Assembly: GCA_020444175.1 (NCBI GenBank)
Contig: JAHLLM010000047.1
Location: forward strand, 1 to 40,791
Length of the DNA: 40,791 bases
From: Desulfobulbaceae bacterium
GTDB lineage: Bacteria; Desulfobacterota; Desulfobulbia; Desulfobulbales; SURF-16
Reading direction: 5' to 3'
The notes below the pieces were generated by a model, which saw only the letters and a program-made list of their open reading frames with translations, had not been told where the DNA came from and searched no databases. The position numbers and the translations under genes were made by a program. This document shows positions 16,119 to 23,260 of the stretch, piece after piece. Positions within the stretch are counted from its first letter, which is position 1. Each line of letters begins with the position of its first letter.

Positions 16119-17205
16119 AAAGTACATTTTTCCAGGATGTTGCAGCGCAAACCTCATTCTTTTTCTCGTTTTAGTTTTTTCTCTTCCCGTTCTGATATCC
16201 CCCAAACCCGTCATGGCCGAAGGCCCCGGAGTCACGGTTTTCATCTACCACCGTTTCGGTGAGGACAAGTATCCTACTACCAATGTTTCCGCCGAGCGCT
16301 TTCGTGAACAGCTTGCCCATCTGATGATGAATAATTATCAGGTCATCGCCCTGAAAGACATGATCCAGGCCATAAAGAATAATACACCTCTTCCTGAAAA
16401 GGCGGCGGTTATAACCATTGATGACGGTTACCGCAGTGTCTATGATGTTGCCTGGCCGGTATTGAAGTCTTTTGGGTATCCATTTACCGTTTTCCTGTAT
16501 GTCGAGGGGGTTGACAAGGACTTCAGAGGCTACATGAGCTGGGATCAGATAAGGGAAATGCAGGAGGCTGGTGTCGATTTCCAGGATCATTCCTATTCCC
16601 ATTTTCATCTTGGCGACCGCCCCGAGGGTCTTGATGAGGCTGGATATCGGGCCTGGATCAGTAAGGATTTGCAGAAAGGATCACGGATTCTGGCTGAGAA
16701 ACTCGGTGAGCGTCCATCAATTCTGGCCATACCCTATGGAGAATATAATTCCGTGGTGATTGACGAGGCAAAGGCCCTGGGCTATGAGGCCATATGCAGC
16801 CAGGACCCTGGTTCAATAAGCGCCGAAACAGATATCTGGTCGATTCCCAGGGAGCCTATTCTCGGCAATGAATGGAGCACCATGGCCCATTTTGAAGAGG
16901 TTTTAAACCGCATTGACATGCCGGTTACCCTGGTTGAACCGCCGTCAAAACCTTTAAAAACTGATAAGGTCAGCCGGTTCAGCGCCGGTCTTCTCTATCC
17001 GGAGCGTTATCAGAAGGGCACCATGGGCATTTATGTGAGCGGCCTTGGCTGGCATCGGGCCAAGCAGGATGGCAATTTTGTCTATTTTGACAGCGACAAA
17101 CCCCTGCAGCGTCATTTGAACCGCGTGACGGTAAGCGGCCGCGATAAGGAATCCGGACGCCTGGCACTGCGCACCTGGCTTTTGATCAGACCGGAAAAGC
17201 AGTAG
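16105..17205 (+). CDS. Secreted polysaccharide deacetylase (NodB homology)
   Basis: ATG at 16105 sits behind GGGGGAGA and gives 366 residues with an N-terminal signal segment (LILFLVLVFSLPVL, cleavage near VMA-EG). The NodB domain shows the metal-binding TIDDGY (Asp106-Asp107) and the HxxxH pair in DHSYSH (His162, His166), with a late IPYGEYN motif. Such enzymes remove acetyl groups from N-acetylglucosamine-type polysaccharides. The opening VTVFIYHRFGEDKYPTTNVS is typical of PgaB-like and peptidoglycan deacetylases. An extra C-terminal beta-rich region (about 280-366) of unknown role follows. The start overlaps the Bax-like gene by 14 bp. The TAG stop coincides with the first bases of a RAYT-type repeat. 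Confidence 0.9.
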   Translation: MQSCKKYIFPGCCSANLILFLVLVFSLPVLISPKPVMAEGPGVTVFIYHRFGEDKYPTTNVSAERFREQLAHLMMNNYQVIALKDMIQAIKNNTPLPEKAAVITIDDGYRSVYDVAWPVLKSFGYPFTVFLYVEGVDKDFRGYMSWDQIREMQEAGVDFQDHSYSHFHLGDRPEGLDEAGYRAWISKDLQKGSRILAEKLGERPSILAIPYGEYNSVVIDEAKALGYEAICSQDPGSISAETDIWSIPREPILGNEWSTMAHFEEVLNRIDMPVTLVEPPSKPLKTDKVSRFSAGLLYPERYQKGTMGIYVSGLGWHRAKQDGNFVYFDSDKPLQRHLNRVTVSGRDKESGRLALRTWLLIRPEKQ

Positions 17206-17343
17206 GTTGGGTAGAGCTGGTTGAAACCACCATATGTTTCGTTGGGTTTCGTTCGGCCCCTGCCTCTTCATCGTCCTTCCGTGAAAACCAGTTAAGCGAA
17301 ACCCAACAAATTCGGAGTGGAAGATCACTCTACCCAACCTACG
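17202..17343 (+). repeat. RAYT-type palindromic repeat, copy R1
   Basis: This copy starts GTAGGTTGGGTAGAGC and ends CTCTACCCAACCTACG as outer inverted arms, with inner arms GTTGGGTTTCG and CGAAACCCAACAA. It overlaps the deacetylase stop codon TAG (17203-17205). It is the only copy far from the transposase on this side. Confidence 0.88.
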
Positions 17344-17401
17344 CCACTTGTGGATAAGGGGCAAGGGGGGAAGTGTAAGGCGGGGAAGCTTTTAAAGAAA
17401 A

Positions 17402-18445
17402 TTATTTCCCAAAACCGCAGATCGGGTACGTACAGTTCTTGCAATTTCTGCACAACCCGCCGTGACCGAGGCTTGCCAGGTCGTGTCGGGTTATTTTTTC
17501 TCCGCTGAGCACCCGAGGCAGTATCAGATCAAAGATGGTGATACGATGGAACATGCCGCAGGCGGGCAGTCCCAACACCGGAATCTCTCCGATTCTTCCC
17601 ACCAGAAACATGGCCCCCGGCAAAACAGGCGTGCCGTAGACAATATCGGTTGCTCCGGCTTCGGCTATTCCCATTCGCGTCACATCATCAGGATCAACCG
17701 ACATGCCGCCGCTTGTCACAATAAGGTCGGCTCCTGCCGCAATGCAGGCCTTGATTTCTGCCGCAATAATCTTCGCATCATCAGGGGCAAAGGCCACCTT
17801 TTTCACCCTGGAGCCAATTTTTGCCAGTTTTTCGCGCAGCACGGGTTCAAAGGCGTCCTTTATCCTGCCGTGATATACCTCGTTGCCTGTAATAACGAGT
17901 CCCGCCTTGGCCCTTCTCAGTTGCCTGACCTGAAGAATACCCTCCGTCTTTTTGGCAATTGCAACGGCCCTGTCAACCACTTCTTTTTTTGAGGTCAGGG
18001 GAATGAGCCTGGTGGCTGCCACCTGCTCGCCCTTTTTAACAGGGGTATTATCGTGCAGAGTGGCACACATCACCTCGCCGAGCATGTTGAATTCATAGAG
18101 CGCCTGGGAATTAACCTTGAGCAGTCCATCATGTTCGGCCAGCAGGCTTAATTTTCCCTCGTCCGGTTTTCCGGCACAAGTGACGCCGCTTCCGGCCAGG
18201 GCACCAGCCAGGAGCAGGGCTGCCTTGTTTTCATGGATCTCATCTTCATCCAGGCTGAGAATATAAATATGCTCTTTGCCGAGACGTCTCAGGTGTTCGA
18301 CATCCTCCGGTTTTATAATATGCCCTTTTTTAAAGGCAGGCCCCTTGAAGGATGCGTCATCATCCGAAGCCTGTCTGATTTCAGTAATATCATGGGGCAG
18401 GACCATTCCAACGGCCTGGTCAACGGGTATGGTTTTTGTGGGCAT
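17402..18445 (-). CDS. Molybdopterin-binding (MoeA/MogA-fold) protein with four-cysteine tail
   Basis: The 347-residue protein contains a molybdopterin-binding domain over roughly residues 175-310: AGLVITGNEVYHGRIKDAFEP and LIVTSGGMSVDPDDVT are its key blocks, followed by YGTPVLPGAMFLVG and VLGLPACG. The first 170 residues are a variable section resembling the MoeA N-terminal region. The family handles molybdopterin in molybdenum cofactor synthesis or delivery. The C-terminus ends in a CxxCxxCx4C cluster (Cys332, 335, 338, 343) in GGLCRNCKNCTYPICGFGK, which could hold an Fe-S cluster or zinc. The gene lies downstream of the FmdE-family gene on the same strand, which suggests a shared link to a molybdenum or tungsten enzyme. 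It lacks clear evidence for MoeA ligase activity. Confidence 0.85.
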   Translation of the reverse strand: MPTKTIPVDQAVGMVLPHDITEIRQASDDDASFKGPAFKKGHIIKPEDVEHLRRLGKEHIYILSLDEDEIHENKAALLLAGALAGSGVTCAGKPDEGKLSLLAEHDGLLKVNSQALYEFNMLGEVMCATLHDNTPVKKGEQVAATRLIPLTSKKEVVDRAVAIAKKTEGILQVRQLRRAKAGLVITGNEVYHGRIKDAFEPVLREKLAKIGSRVKKVAFAPDDAKIIAAEIKACIAAGADLIVTSGGMSVDPDDVTRMGIAEAGATDIVYGTPVLPGAMFLVGRIGEIPVLGLPACGMFHRITIFDLILPRVLSGEKITRHDLASLGHGGLCRNCKNCTYPICGFGK

Positions 18446-18535
18446 GGCGGTAATAATGGTGAGGCGTGAAGTGTGAGGTGTGAGGTGTAAAAAAGCTTTT
18501 CAACATCCCCTCACTCCTCACCCCTTACTCTTCAC
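18446..18535. repeat. Degenerate GTGAGG-type repeat spacer with imperfect inverted symmetry
   Basis: GTGAAGTGTGAGGTGTGAGG on one side faces an imperfect complement CCTCACTCCTCACCCC on the other, around AAAAGCTTTT. Related GTGAGGAGTGAGGTGTAAGG runs occur at 20447-20467, 21517-21550 and 21718-21750 beside RAYT-type repeats. It may fold between the fmdE-like and molybdopterin-binding genes. Confidence 0.5.
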
Positions 18536-19147
18536 TTACAGTGGTTTATAGTATCTGCCGTAGGCGCAGCTTTTGCAGAGGATCTTGCCGTCTTTTTCGA
18601 TCTCGCGGCAATCCTGAACCCAGTCGCCGCAGCCCTGACACTGGACCCGCTTCATGGGACGTCCCGGCATATCGCAATCCGGAATGGTGATTGCCACCTG
18701 CTCGATTGCAAAAAGTTCATCCTCGGGCATGACGCGGTAGGCTTCGAGCTGCTGTTTGTATTTGCCTTCGACTTCGGGGGTGTATTTTTTGGCAAGCTCC
18801 CTGGCTTCCTCTCGGGCAGTAATGCGAACAGCCTTGCCTGTTTCCAGATTGACGAAGGTGGCTGCCATTATGCCGTAATCGAGCCATTTCAGGGAGCGTT
18901 TACCGAGACAGCAGCCGGTAACGGTCTGGATGGCATCTGTAGCGCACCGATCAATTTCCACCAGCACGTACAGTTTCTTGCGCTCGCTGCCTTTGGGATC
19001 GTCAATGCCTATTTCACGAAGTCCGATCATGGACATACGAACGCCGATCACCTGACCTGCGCAGACGTGGCCATGAATCCTGGTGGAATCCTCCAGCAAT
19101 TCGTCAAAATTCGTCTGGCTGAGAGGTTTTGTTATGCCGACAGCCAT
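18536..19147 (-). CDS. FmdE-family protein with C-terminal zinc ribbon
   Basis: The 203-residue protein matches the FmdE family (named from formylmethanofuran dehydrogenase subunit E). It has RIHGHVCAGQ (His25, His27, Cys29), CATDAIQTVTGCCLGKRSL and a C-terminal zinc-ribbon with CQGCGDWVQDC followed by CKSCAYGRYY. The N-terminal core probably binds a metal through its His/Cys residues. In non-methanogens the protein is usually found next to molybdenum or tungsten cofactor genes and its exact function is unsettled. Here the molybdopterin-binding gene lies 90 bp downstream, and a cyclophilin stop lies 2 bp upstream, so it could be cotranscribed with both. No formylmethanofuran dehydrogenase genes are in the window. 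Confidence 0.9.
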   Translation of the reverse strand: MAVGITKPLSQTNFDELLEDSTRIHGHVCAGQVIGVRMSMIGLREIGIDDPKGSERKKLYVLVEIDRCATDAIQTVTGCCLGKRSLKWLDYGIMAATFVNLETGKAVRITAREEARELAKKYTPEVEGKYKQQLEAYRVMPEDELFAIEQVAITIPDCDMPGRPMKRVQCQGCGDWVQDCREIEKDGKILCKSCAYGRYYKPL

Positions 19148-19148
19148 G

Positions 19149-19679
19149 TTACGCTTTTTTCAAATGAGGATGGTTCAGGTCAAGGGCCTTGTTCCATTCG
19201 TCAACCCGGTCTTTCCGGCTGGCCAGGAGGTCGCTTGTGTCGCCCTCAATGGTGACGGTGTTGATTTTATCTCCCTGGCTTATGGAATTGACCACATCCA
19301 TATCTTCCTGACCGGCTACCTCGCCGAAAACCGCGTGTTTGCCGTCAAGCCAGGGGCAGGGGACATGGGTGATGAAGAACTGGCTGCCGTTGGTGGCAGG
19401 GCCTGCGTTGGCCATGGAAAGTTTGCCAGGGGCGTCATGGACCAGTTCCGGGTCAAATTCATCTTCAAAACGATATCCGGGCTCGCCTGTCCCTGTGCCC
19501 AGCGGGCAGCCGCCCTGGATCATAAAGTCATTGATCACACGATGGAAATTCAAATCATCATAAAAACCGCGCTGGACAAGATTGACAAAGCTTGCCACTG
19601 TCAGGGGCACCTTGTCTGCAAAAAGTTTCAGCTTGATCATACCTTTGCTAGTATCCATTTTAGCGACGAGTTCACTCAT
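19149..19679 (-). CDS. Cytosolic cyclophilin-type peptidyl-prolyl isomerase
   Basis: ATG at 19679 ([13 protein letters not shown]) gives 176 residues without a signal peptide; a longer in-frame reading to 19760 has a repeat-derived, unlikely N-terminus. Motifs are [34 protein letters not shown] and [19 protein letters not shown], which cover the active-site Arg and the Gln-Phe-Phe strand. It should speed proline isomerisation in cytosolic protein folding. The last 20 residues ([19 protein letters not shown]) extend beyond the usual core. Its stop is 2 bp before the FmdE ATG, so it probably heads a unit cyclophilin > fmdE > molybdopterin-binding protein. Confidence 0.93.
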   Translation of the reverse strand: MSELVAKMDTSKGMIKLKLFADKVPLTVASFVNLVQRGFYDDLNFHRVINDFMIQGGCPLGTGTGEPGYRFEDEFDPELVHDAPGKLSMANAGPATNGSQFFITHVPCPWLDGKHAVFGEVAGQEDMDVVNSISQGDKINTVTIEGDTSDLLASRKDRVDEWNKALDLNHPHLKKA

Positions 19680-19866
19680 GATTTTACCCTTTTGTTTTAT
19701 TTGAAAGTTGATTAGTTTCTGGAATAAATAAAAAATAACCACAAAGAGACAAAGGCACAAAAAAATCTTTCATTTTTGTGTTTTTTTACGCATTTGCAGC
19801 TAACACGTTTTATACATGATACCTCATGTTTTTTCAACACATGACAGGTGTCGGCACGGAGAAATA

Positions 19867-20457
19867 ATGAAATACCAGCAATTAAGTGAAGAAGAGGAAA
19901 TCCGCGATATTTTTTTCGGCATTATCAACCGCTTTATCGGACTCCATACCAGGGAATCAGTTCAGCGGTCCGCCAATGACACGGCAAACGAGTATCCCTT
20001 TGTTCCCATGGATACGAGGCAGCTCTTTGATCAGCTCTATTTTACAGCCAGATACCTGAAGCAGAACAGGCCGGGAAAGAAAAATTTCAGTTTTATTGAT
20101 GTGGGTTGCGGCATCGGCAACGTCATGCTCTTTGCCGAGCAGATGGATTTTGATGTTTTTGGCTTTGAAAAGGACCCCTACCCATGTGAAATCGCCAAGA
20201 AAATAATGGGCGAAGACAGAGTGCGTGAAGATGATATCTGGAAGTTCGAGGGCTACGAGAATTTCGACGTTATCTATTACTTCCGCCCCTTTCCCAATGC
20301 GGATATGCAGACCAGATTCGAAAGGATGATCGAAGACAAATTAACACCGGGCGGCATCCTCATCGCCAACCGCAAGATGAGTAAAAAAATCGATTCCGAT
20401 CCCCGTTTCACAAAATTACGTCAAAACCTGCCCGTATGGCTGAAAAGTGAAGCGTAA
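19867..20457 (+). CDS. Class I SAM-dependent methyltransferase-like protein
   Basis: ATG at 19867 follows CGGAGAAATA. The 196-residue product has the SAM-binding motif I in FIDVGCGIGN (76-85), an acidic residue at the end of strand 2 (FGFEKDPYPCEIAKK) and the post-motif NFDVIYYFRPF. The late LTPGGILIANRKM strand is also typical. The substrate is unknown. The unusual YYFRPFPN in place of the more common Asn/Asp-Pro-Pro-Tyr argues against a nucleic-acid N-methyltransferase. A 17-bp piece of its 3' end (20428-20444) is duplicated exactly at 21502-21518 within the repeat array, so the flanking repeats were copied together with the end of this gene. Confidence 0.8.
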   Translation: MKYQQLSEEEEIRDIFFGIINRFIGLHTRESVQRSANDTANEYPFVPMDTRQLFDQLYFTARYLKQNRPGKKNFSFIDVGCGIGNVMLFAEQMDFDVFGFEKDPYPCEIAKKIMGEDRVREDDIWKFEGYENFDVIYYFRPFPNADMQTRFERMIEDKLTPGGILIANRKMSKKIDSDPRFTKLRQNLPVWLKSEA

Positions 20458-20469
20458 GGTGTGAAGGCG

Positions 20470-20608
20470 GTAGGTTGGGTAGAGCGTTGCCTGTTACAAA
20501 ATCATGTTGGGTTGCGCTCTTGCCCCTGGCGTTTCACCATCCAGCATGGGAAAAAATAAAGCGAAACCCAACAATAATGAGCTCCAAATCCACTTAACCC
20601 AACCTACG
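20470..20608 (+). repeat. RAYT-type palindromic repeat, copy R2
   Basis: This 139-bp copy is bounded by GTAGGTTGGGTAGAGCG and TTAACCCAACCTACG, with inner GTTGGGTTGCGCT and AGCGAAACCCAACAA arms. It begins 12 bp after the methyltransferase stop. Its loop is closest to copy R5. Confidence 0.88.
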
Positions 20609-20647
20609 GTCAGCGAAGTAAAATATGAGGGATGAGATGAAAAAGCG

Positions 20648-20789
20648 GTAGGTTGGGTAGAGCTGAACTAAGCCACCAAATTTTGTTGGGTTTCGCTCCT
20701 GCACTTTGTACTCCATCATCCCGGCATGAAGAAAAGCTAAGCGAAACCCAACAATGATCAGCCATTACACCCGCTCTACCCAACCTACG
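20648..20789 (+). repeat. RAYT-type palindromic repeat, copy R3
   Basis: This 142-bp copy with complete outer and inner arms ends 13 bp before the transposase ATG. It may therefore contain or modify the transposase promoter and leader, since its hairpins would lie in any transcript that begins upstream. Confidence 0.88.
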
Positions 20790-20802
20790 GTGTGACAAAA
20801 AA

Positions 20803-21345
20803 ATGCAATACCGCAGAGATCGGACAAAAGGCGGAACCTTTTTCTTTACCGTTGTAACGCACAACAGAAGAAAAATTCTGTGCCAACCAGATAACATCAT
20901 TTTGCTTCGCCGGATTTTCAAGGAAATGGTGACAAGGCATCCATTTGTCATCGATGCCTTTGTTCTGCTTCCGGAGCATCTGCACTGTATCTGGACGCTA
21001 CCCGATGGGGATGAAAATTTTTCCACACGCTGGCGTTTAATTAAAGGTGCTTTCACAAGAAAATGTAGTGCAAAATATAAAGCCAATCCCTCCTTATCAA
21101 GAAAAAATAAAAATGAGCAGTCTGTCTGGCAGCGCAGATTCTGGGAACATTGTATCCGGGATGAGGACGATTTCGACCGCCATGTTGCCTATATCCATTA
21201 CAATCCTGTCAAACACGGCCTTGTTTCCTCGCCTCATGAATGGCCGTATTCGAGTTTTCACCGTTACGTGCGTGAAGGAATTTATCAATTAAATTGGGCC
21301 GCGGAAAAAGAAATCATCCTCGCCCCAAAGATAGGCATGGAATAA
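20803..21345 (+). CDS. REP-associated tyrosine transposase (RAYT, Y1/IS200-like)
   Basis: This 180-residue single-strand DNA transposase of the Y1 HUH superfamily has the metal-binding HUH motif in PEHLHCIWTLP (His59, His61) and a candidate catalytic Tyr133 in YIHYNPVKHG. The motifs WQRRFWEHCIRDEDDF and EWPYSSFHRYV are characteristic of RAYTs as opposed to true IS200 transposases. RAYTs are domesticated enzymes thought to mobilise or maintain short palindromic repeats. All motifs are intact and no frameshift is seen, so it could be active. ATG at 20803 lies in an A-rich stretch with no strong ribosome binding site, which predicts low translation. Two repeats lie upstream and three downstream. 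Confidence 0.95.
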   Translation: MQYRRDRTKGGTFFFTVVTHNRRKILCQPDNIILLRRIFKEMVTRHPFVIDAFVLLPEHLHCIWTLPDGDENFSTRWRLIKGAFTRKCSAKYKANPSLSRKNKNEQSVWQRRFWEHCIRDEDDFDRHVAYIHYNPVKHGLVSSPHEWPYSSFHRYVREGIYQLNWAAEKEIILAPKIGME

Positions 21346-21361
21346 ATGATGTGCGCTATCG

Positions 21362-21500
21362 GTAGGTTGGGAAGAGCGTTGCCTGTCGTGAAATCATGTT
21401 GGGTTTCGCTCTTACCCTTGGCGCTGCATCATCCCTGCATGTGGAGAGTTGCGCGAAACCCAACAATGATGAGCCATTAACCCACTCTACCCAACCTACG
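21362..21500 (+). repeat. RAYT-type palindromic repeat, copy R4
   Basis: This 139-bp copy starts 16 bp after the transposase stop. Its right half, from GCGCTGCATCATCCCTGCAT to the end, appears identical to that of R6, which points to recent local duplication. Confidence 0.88.
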
Positions 21501-21563
21501 GCTGCCCGTATGGCTGAAGCGTGAGGAGTGAGGTGTAAGGCGTGAGACGAAAATGCGGTAGCG

Positions 21564-21703
21564 GTAGGTTGGGTAGAGCGTTGCCTGTTACAAAATTATG
21601 TTGGGTTTCGCTCTTACCCCTGGCGCTGCATCATCCCGGCGTGAAAGAAGGTTAGCGAAACCCAACAATGATGCGCCATAAACCTCGCTCTACCCAACCT
21701 ACG
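21564..21703 (+). repeat. RAYT-type palindromic repeat, copy R5
   Basis: This 140-bp copy is preceded by a GTGAGGAGTGAGGTGTAAGG spacer and, before that, by the duplicated 17-bp end of the methyltransferase gene. Its left half (GCCTGTTACAAAAT) matches R2 best. Confidence 0.88.
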
Positions 21704-21754
21704 GTTGCTTGTGGAACGTGAGGAGTGAGGTGTAAGGCGTGAGACGAAAATGCG

Positions 21755-21893
21755 GTAGGTTGGGTAGAGCACTGCCTGTTACCAAATCATGTTGGTTTTT
21801 GCTCTTGCCCTTGGCGCTGCATCATCCCTGCATGTGGAGAGTTGCGCGAAACCCAACAATGATGAGCCATTAACCCACTCTACCCAACCTACG
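21755..21893 (+). repeat. RAYT-type palindromic repeat, copy R6
   Basis: This 139-bp copy is preceded by the same GTGAGG-type spacer as R5. It ends 8 bp before the stop of the radical SAM gene on the opposite strand, so it lies in that transcript's 3' end and could serve as a terminator or stability hairpin. Confidence 0.88.
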
Positions 21894-21900
21894 GGTACGG

Positions 21901-23190
21901 CTACGGTAAATAGGTTATTTCCTGTTTAATGGATGCTTCCAGGGTCGCGTCGAGAAAATCCTTCTGGCAATCCACCTTGGCCATGTGGCCGTCGCGTTGA
22001 TAGGCCATGTAGCGGCAGCCTCCGAAGCAGAGGGGCAGATAGGTGCAGTCCAGGCATTTTTCTTCGTTTTTCCAGTGATCAAGATGGTACTGCTGCCGGT
22101 AGTCCCGCATGCCCTGCCAGACGTCCCCGCAACTGTATTCCTTATGGCCGATCATGGCCACGCACTGGTAAAGCCTGCCGTCATAATGGACCACAAAGCT
22201 GTTTTCCACATCCACCATGCACAGGGACGGGGTAATCTCATTTGCCGGATAGCCATGTTTCAATATCTCTTCCCGCAAAAAAGGGGCCGCCTGGGCCAGC
22301 CATTTTTCATTACTTGAGGCGCAGCCGCCGCAGAAGCCGGAGGAAAAATCGTCACGGACCTGCATGACAGGAGAAAAAGAAAGCTGATGAATATTTTCAG
22401 GAGTTAAACCTTGTTGCTCCAGATGGTCAAAGAGTTGCGGAAATTCCCGGTAGTTTTCCTCGGTAAAATTGCCGTTAATGGCGATTTTCAGAAGATCCGC
22501 GCACTCTCTTATATTACCCACAATAACATCAAAGCTCGGTTTGCCGGATTGATAGGGACGGAAAAAATTATGGTTTTCCGGAGGCCCGTCAATGGTGATC
22601 TTGGCCCGTTTGAGCCCAAACGGCAACAATTTCTGAACGGTTTTCCGGGTCAATAGGGAGCCGTTGGTGACCAGGGTTGTTTCAAAAAGAGCGCCCAGTT
22701 CTTCAACAAAGGGTTGTAAAGAAGCGGCAAGATGTTTGATTAGCGCCGTTGCCAGGAGGGGTTCGCCGCCGTAGAAATCAAGGGTCAGCCGGGTCATGCC
22801 CGGTTGGAAGCGTTCTTTGATAAAGCCTGCAAGCTGATCTGCGGTTTGCTTACTCATGACGCTTTTGCCCTTCTGGCTGCCCTCGTAGCAGTAGCGGCAG
22901 CGGAAGTTGCACTGCAGGTTGACAATAACAGAGACGTTCATTGCCGTGCGCCGGCTGTTGATCCGTTCAACCAGTTGGAAGGCTTCCTCCTTCTCTTTTT
23001 TAAGATCATCCACCACCAGGCCTTGTTCGCGCAGCATGCTCTCTTCATCTTCATCAAGGCAGCCTTTCTGAAGATCCTCAAGTATTGCCGCTGGAATCAG
23101 GGCTTTTGCTGCATTAAGAGTGGAATAGACGAGCCGCAGTTCGGAATCGTCTGGCCAGGGATAGACAAGGGCGTAGCGGGAAAGAAACAT
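21901..23190 (-). CDS. Radical SAM/SPASM peptide-modifying enzyme (RiPP maturase)
   Basis: The 429-residue protein has the radical SAM cluster CNFRCRYCY (Cys94, Cys98, Cys101) and the GGEPLL strand that contacts SAM. The C-terminal SPASM region holds auxiliary Fe-S cysteines: FCGGC, then SLCMVD, YQCVAM, SCGD and the CLDCTYLPLCFGGC cluster with a last DCQKD cysteine. The first 90 residues (ALVYPWPDDSELRLVYSTLN) are the kind of extension that binds a leader peptide. It resembles the maturases described for geopeptide-type RiPPs in Geobacter relatives; I recall that name but could not check it. Such enzymes install thioether or other carbon-centred crosslinks. The candidate precursor is encoded 70 bp upstream on the same strand. 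Anaerobic sulfatase maturases share the architecture, but no sulfatase is present. Confidence 0.92.
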   Translation of the reverse strand: MFLSRYALVYPWPDDSELRLVYSTLNAAKALIPAAILEDLQKGCLDEDEESMLREQGLVVDDLKKEKEEAFQLVERINSRRTAMNVSVIVNLQCNFRCRYCYEGSQKGKSVMSKQTADQLAGFIKERFQPGMTRLTLDFYGGEPLLATALIKHLAASLQPFVEELGALFETTLVTNGSLLTRKTVQKLLPFGLKRAKITIDGPPENHNFFRPYQSGKPSFDVIVGNIRECADLLKIAINGNFTEENYREFPQLFDHLEQQGLTPENIHQLSFSPVMQVRDDFSSGFCGGCASSNEKWLAQAAPFLREEILKHGYPANEITPSLCMVDVENSFVVHYDGRLYQCVAMIGHKEYSCGDVWQGMRDYRQQYHLDHWKNEEKCLDCTYLPLCFGGCRYMAYQRDGHMAKVDCQKDFLDATLEASIKQEITYLP

Positions 23191-23232
23191 GGATGTACTC
23201 GTTCAAATAAGAATGAATTGATACAAAAGGAA

Positions 23233-23252
23233 AGGGGAGCCGAAGCTCCCCT
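23233..23252 (-). promoter_or_regulatory. UUCG-tetraloop hairpin between precursor and maturase genes
   Basis: Read on the minus strand, AGGGGAGC-TTCG-GCTCCCCT forms an 8-bp GC-rich stem with a C(UUCG)G tetraloop, followed by TTTCCTTTTG. It begins 8 bp after the precursor stop and ends 42 bp before the maturase ATG. The short, interrupted T-run suggests a leaky terminator or a 3' stabiliser that yields more precursor than enzyme message. Confidence 0.7.
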
Positions 23253-23260
23253 GGTTTTTA

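Larger units (their letters stand above)
20470..21893. mobile_element. RAYT transposase with flanking palindromic repeat array
   Basis: The region consists of repeats R2 and R3, the transposase gene, and repeats R4 to R6. All repeat copies share the outer GTAGGTTGGG/CCCAACCTACG arms and the inner GTTGGGTTTCGC/GCGAAACCCAAC arms. This is the arrangement expected for a REP-associated tyrosine transposase and its substrates. Confidence 0.85.

Noticed and set aside
20610-21086. 158-codon minus-strand frame over the RAYT gene
   Set aside because: It runs through repeat R3 and antisense to the intact transposase, so it is a shadow frame.
21362-21893. CRISPR-like array of three evenly spaced repeats
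   Set aside because: The units are about 139 bp, palindromic and separated by related rather than unique spacers, and no cas genes are present. They are RAYT-type repeats.
21901-23190. Anaerobic sulfatase-maturating enzyme
   Set aside because: The SPASM architecture is shared, but no sulfatase is nearby, the N-terminus carries a long extension, and a tiny Cys-containing peptide gene lies just upstream.
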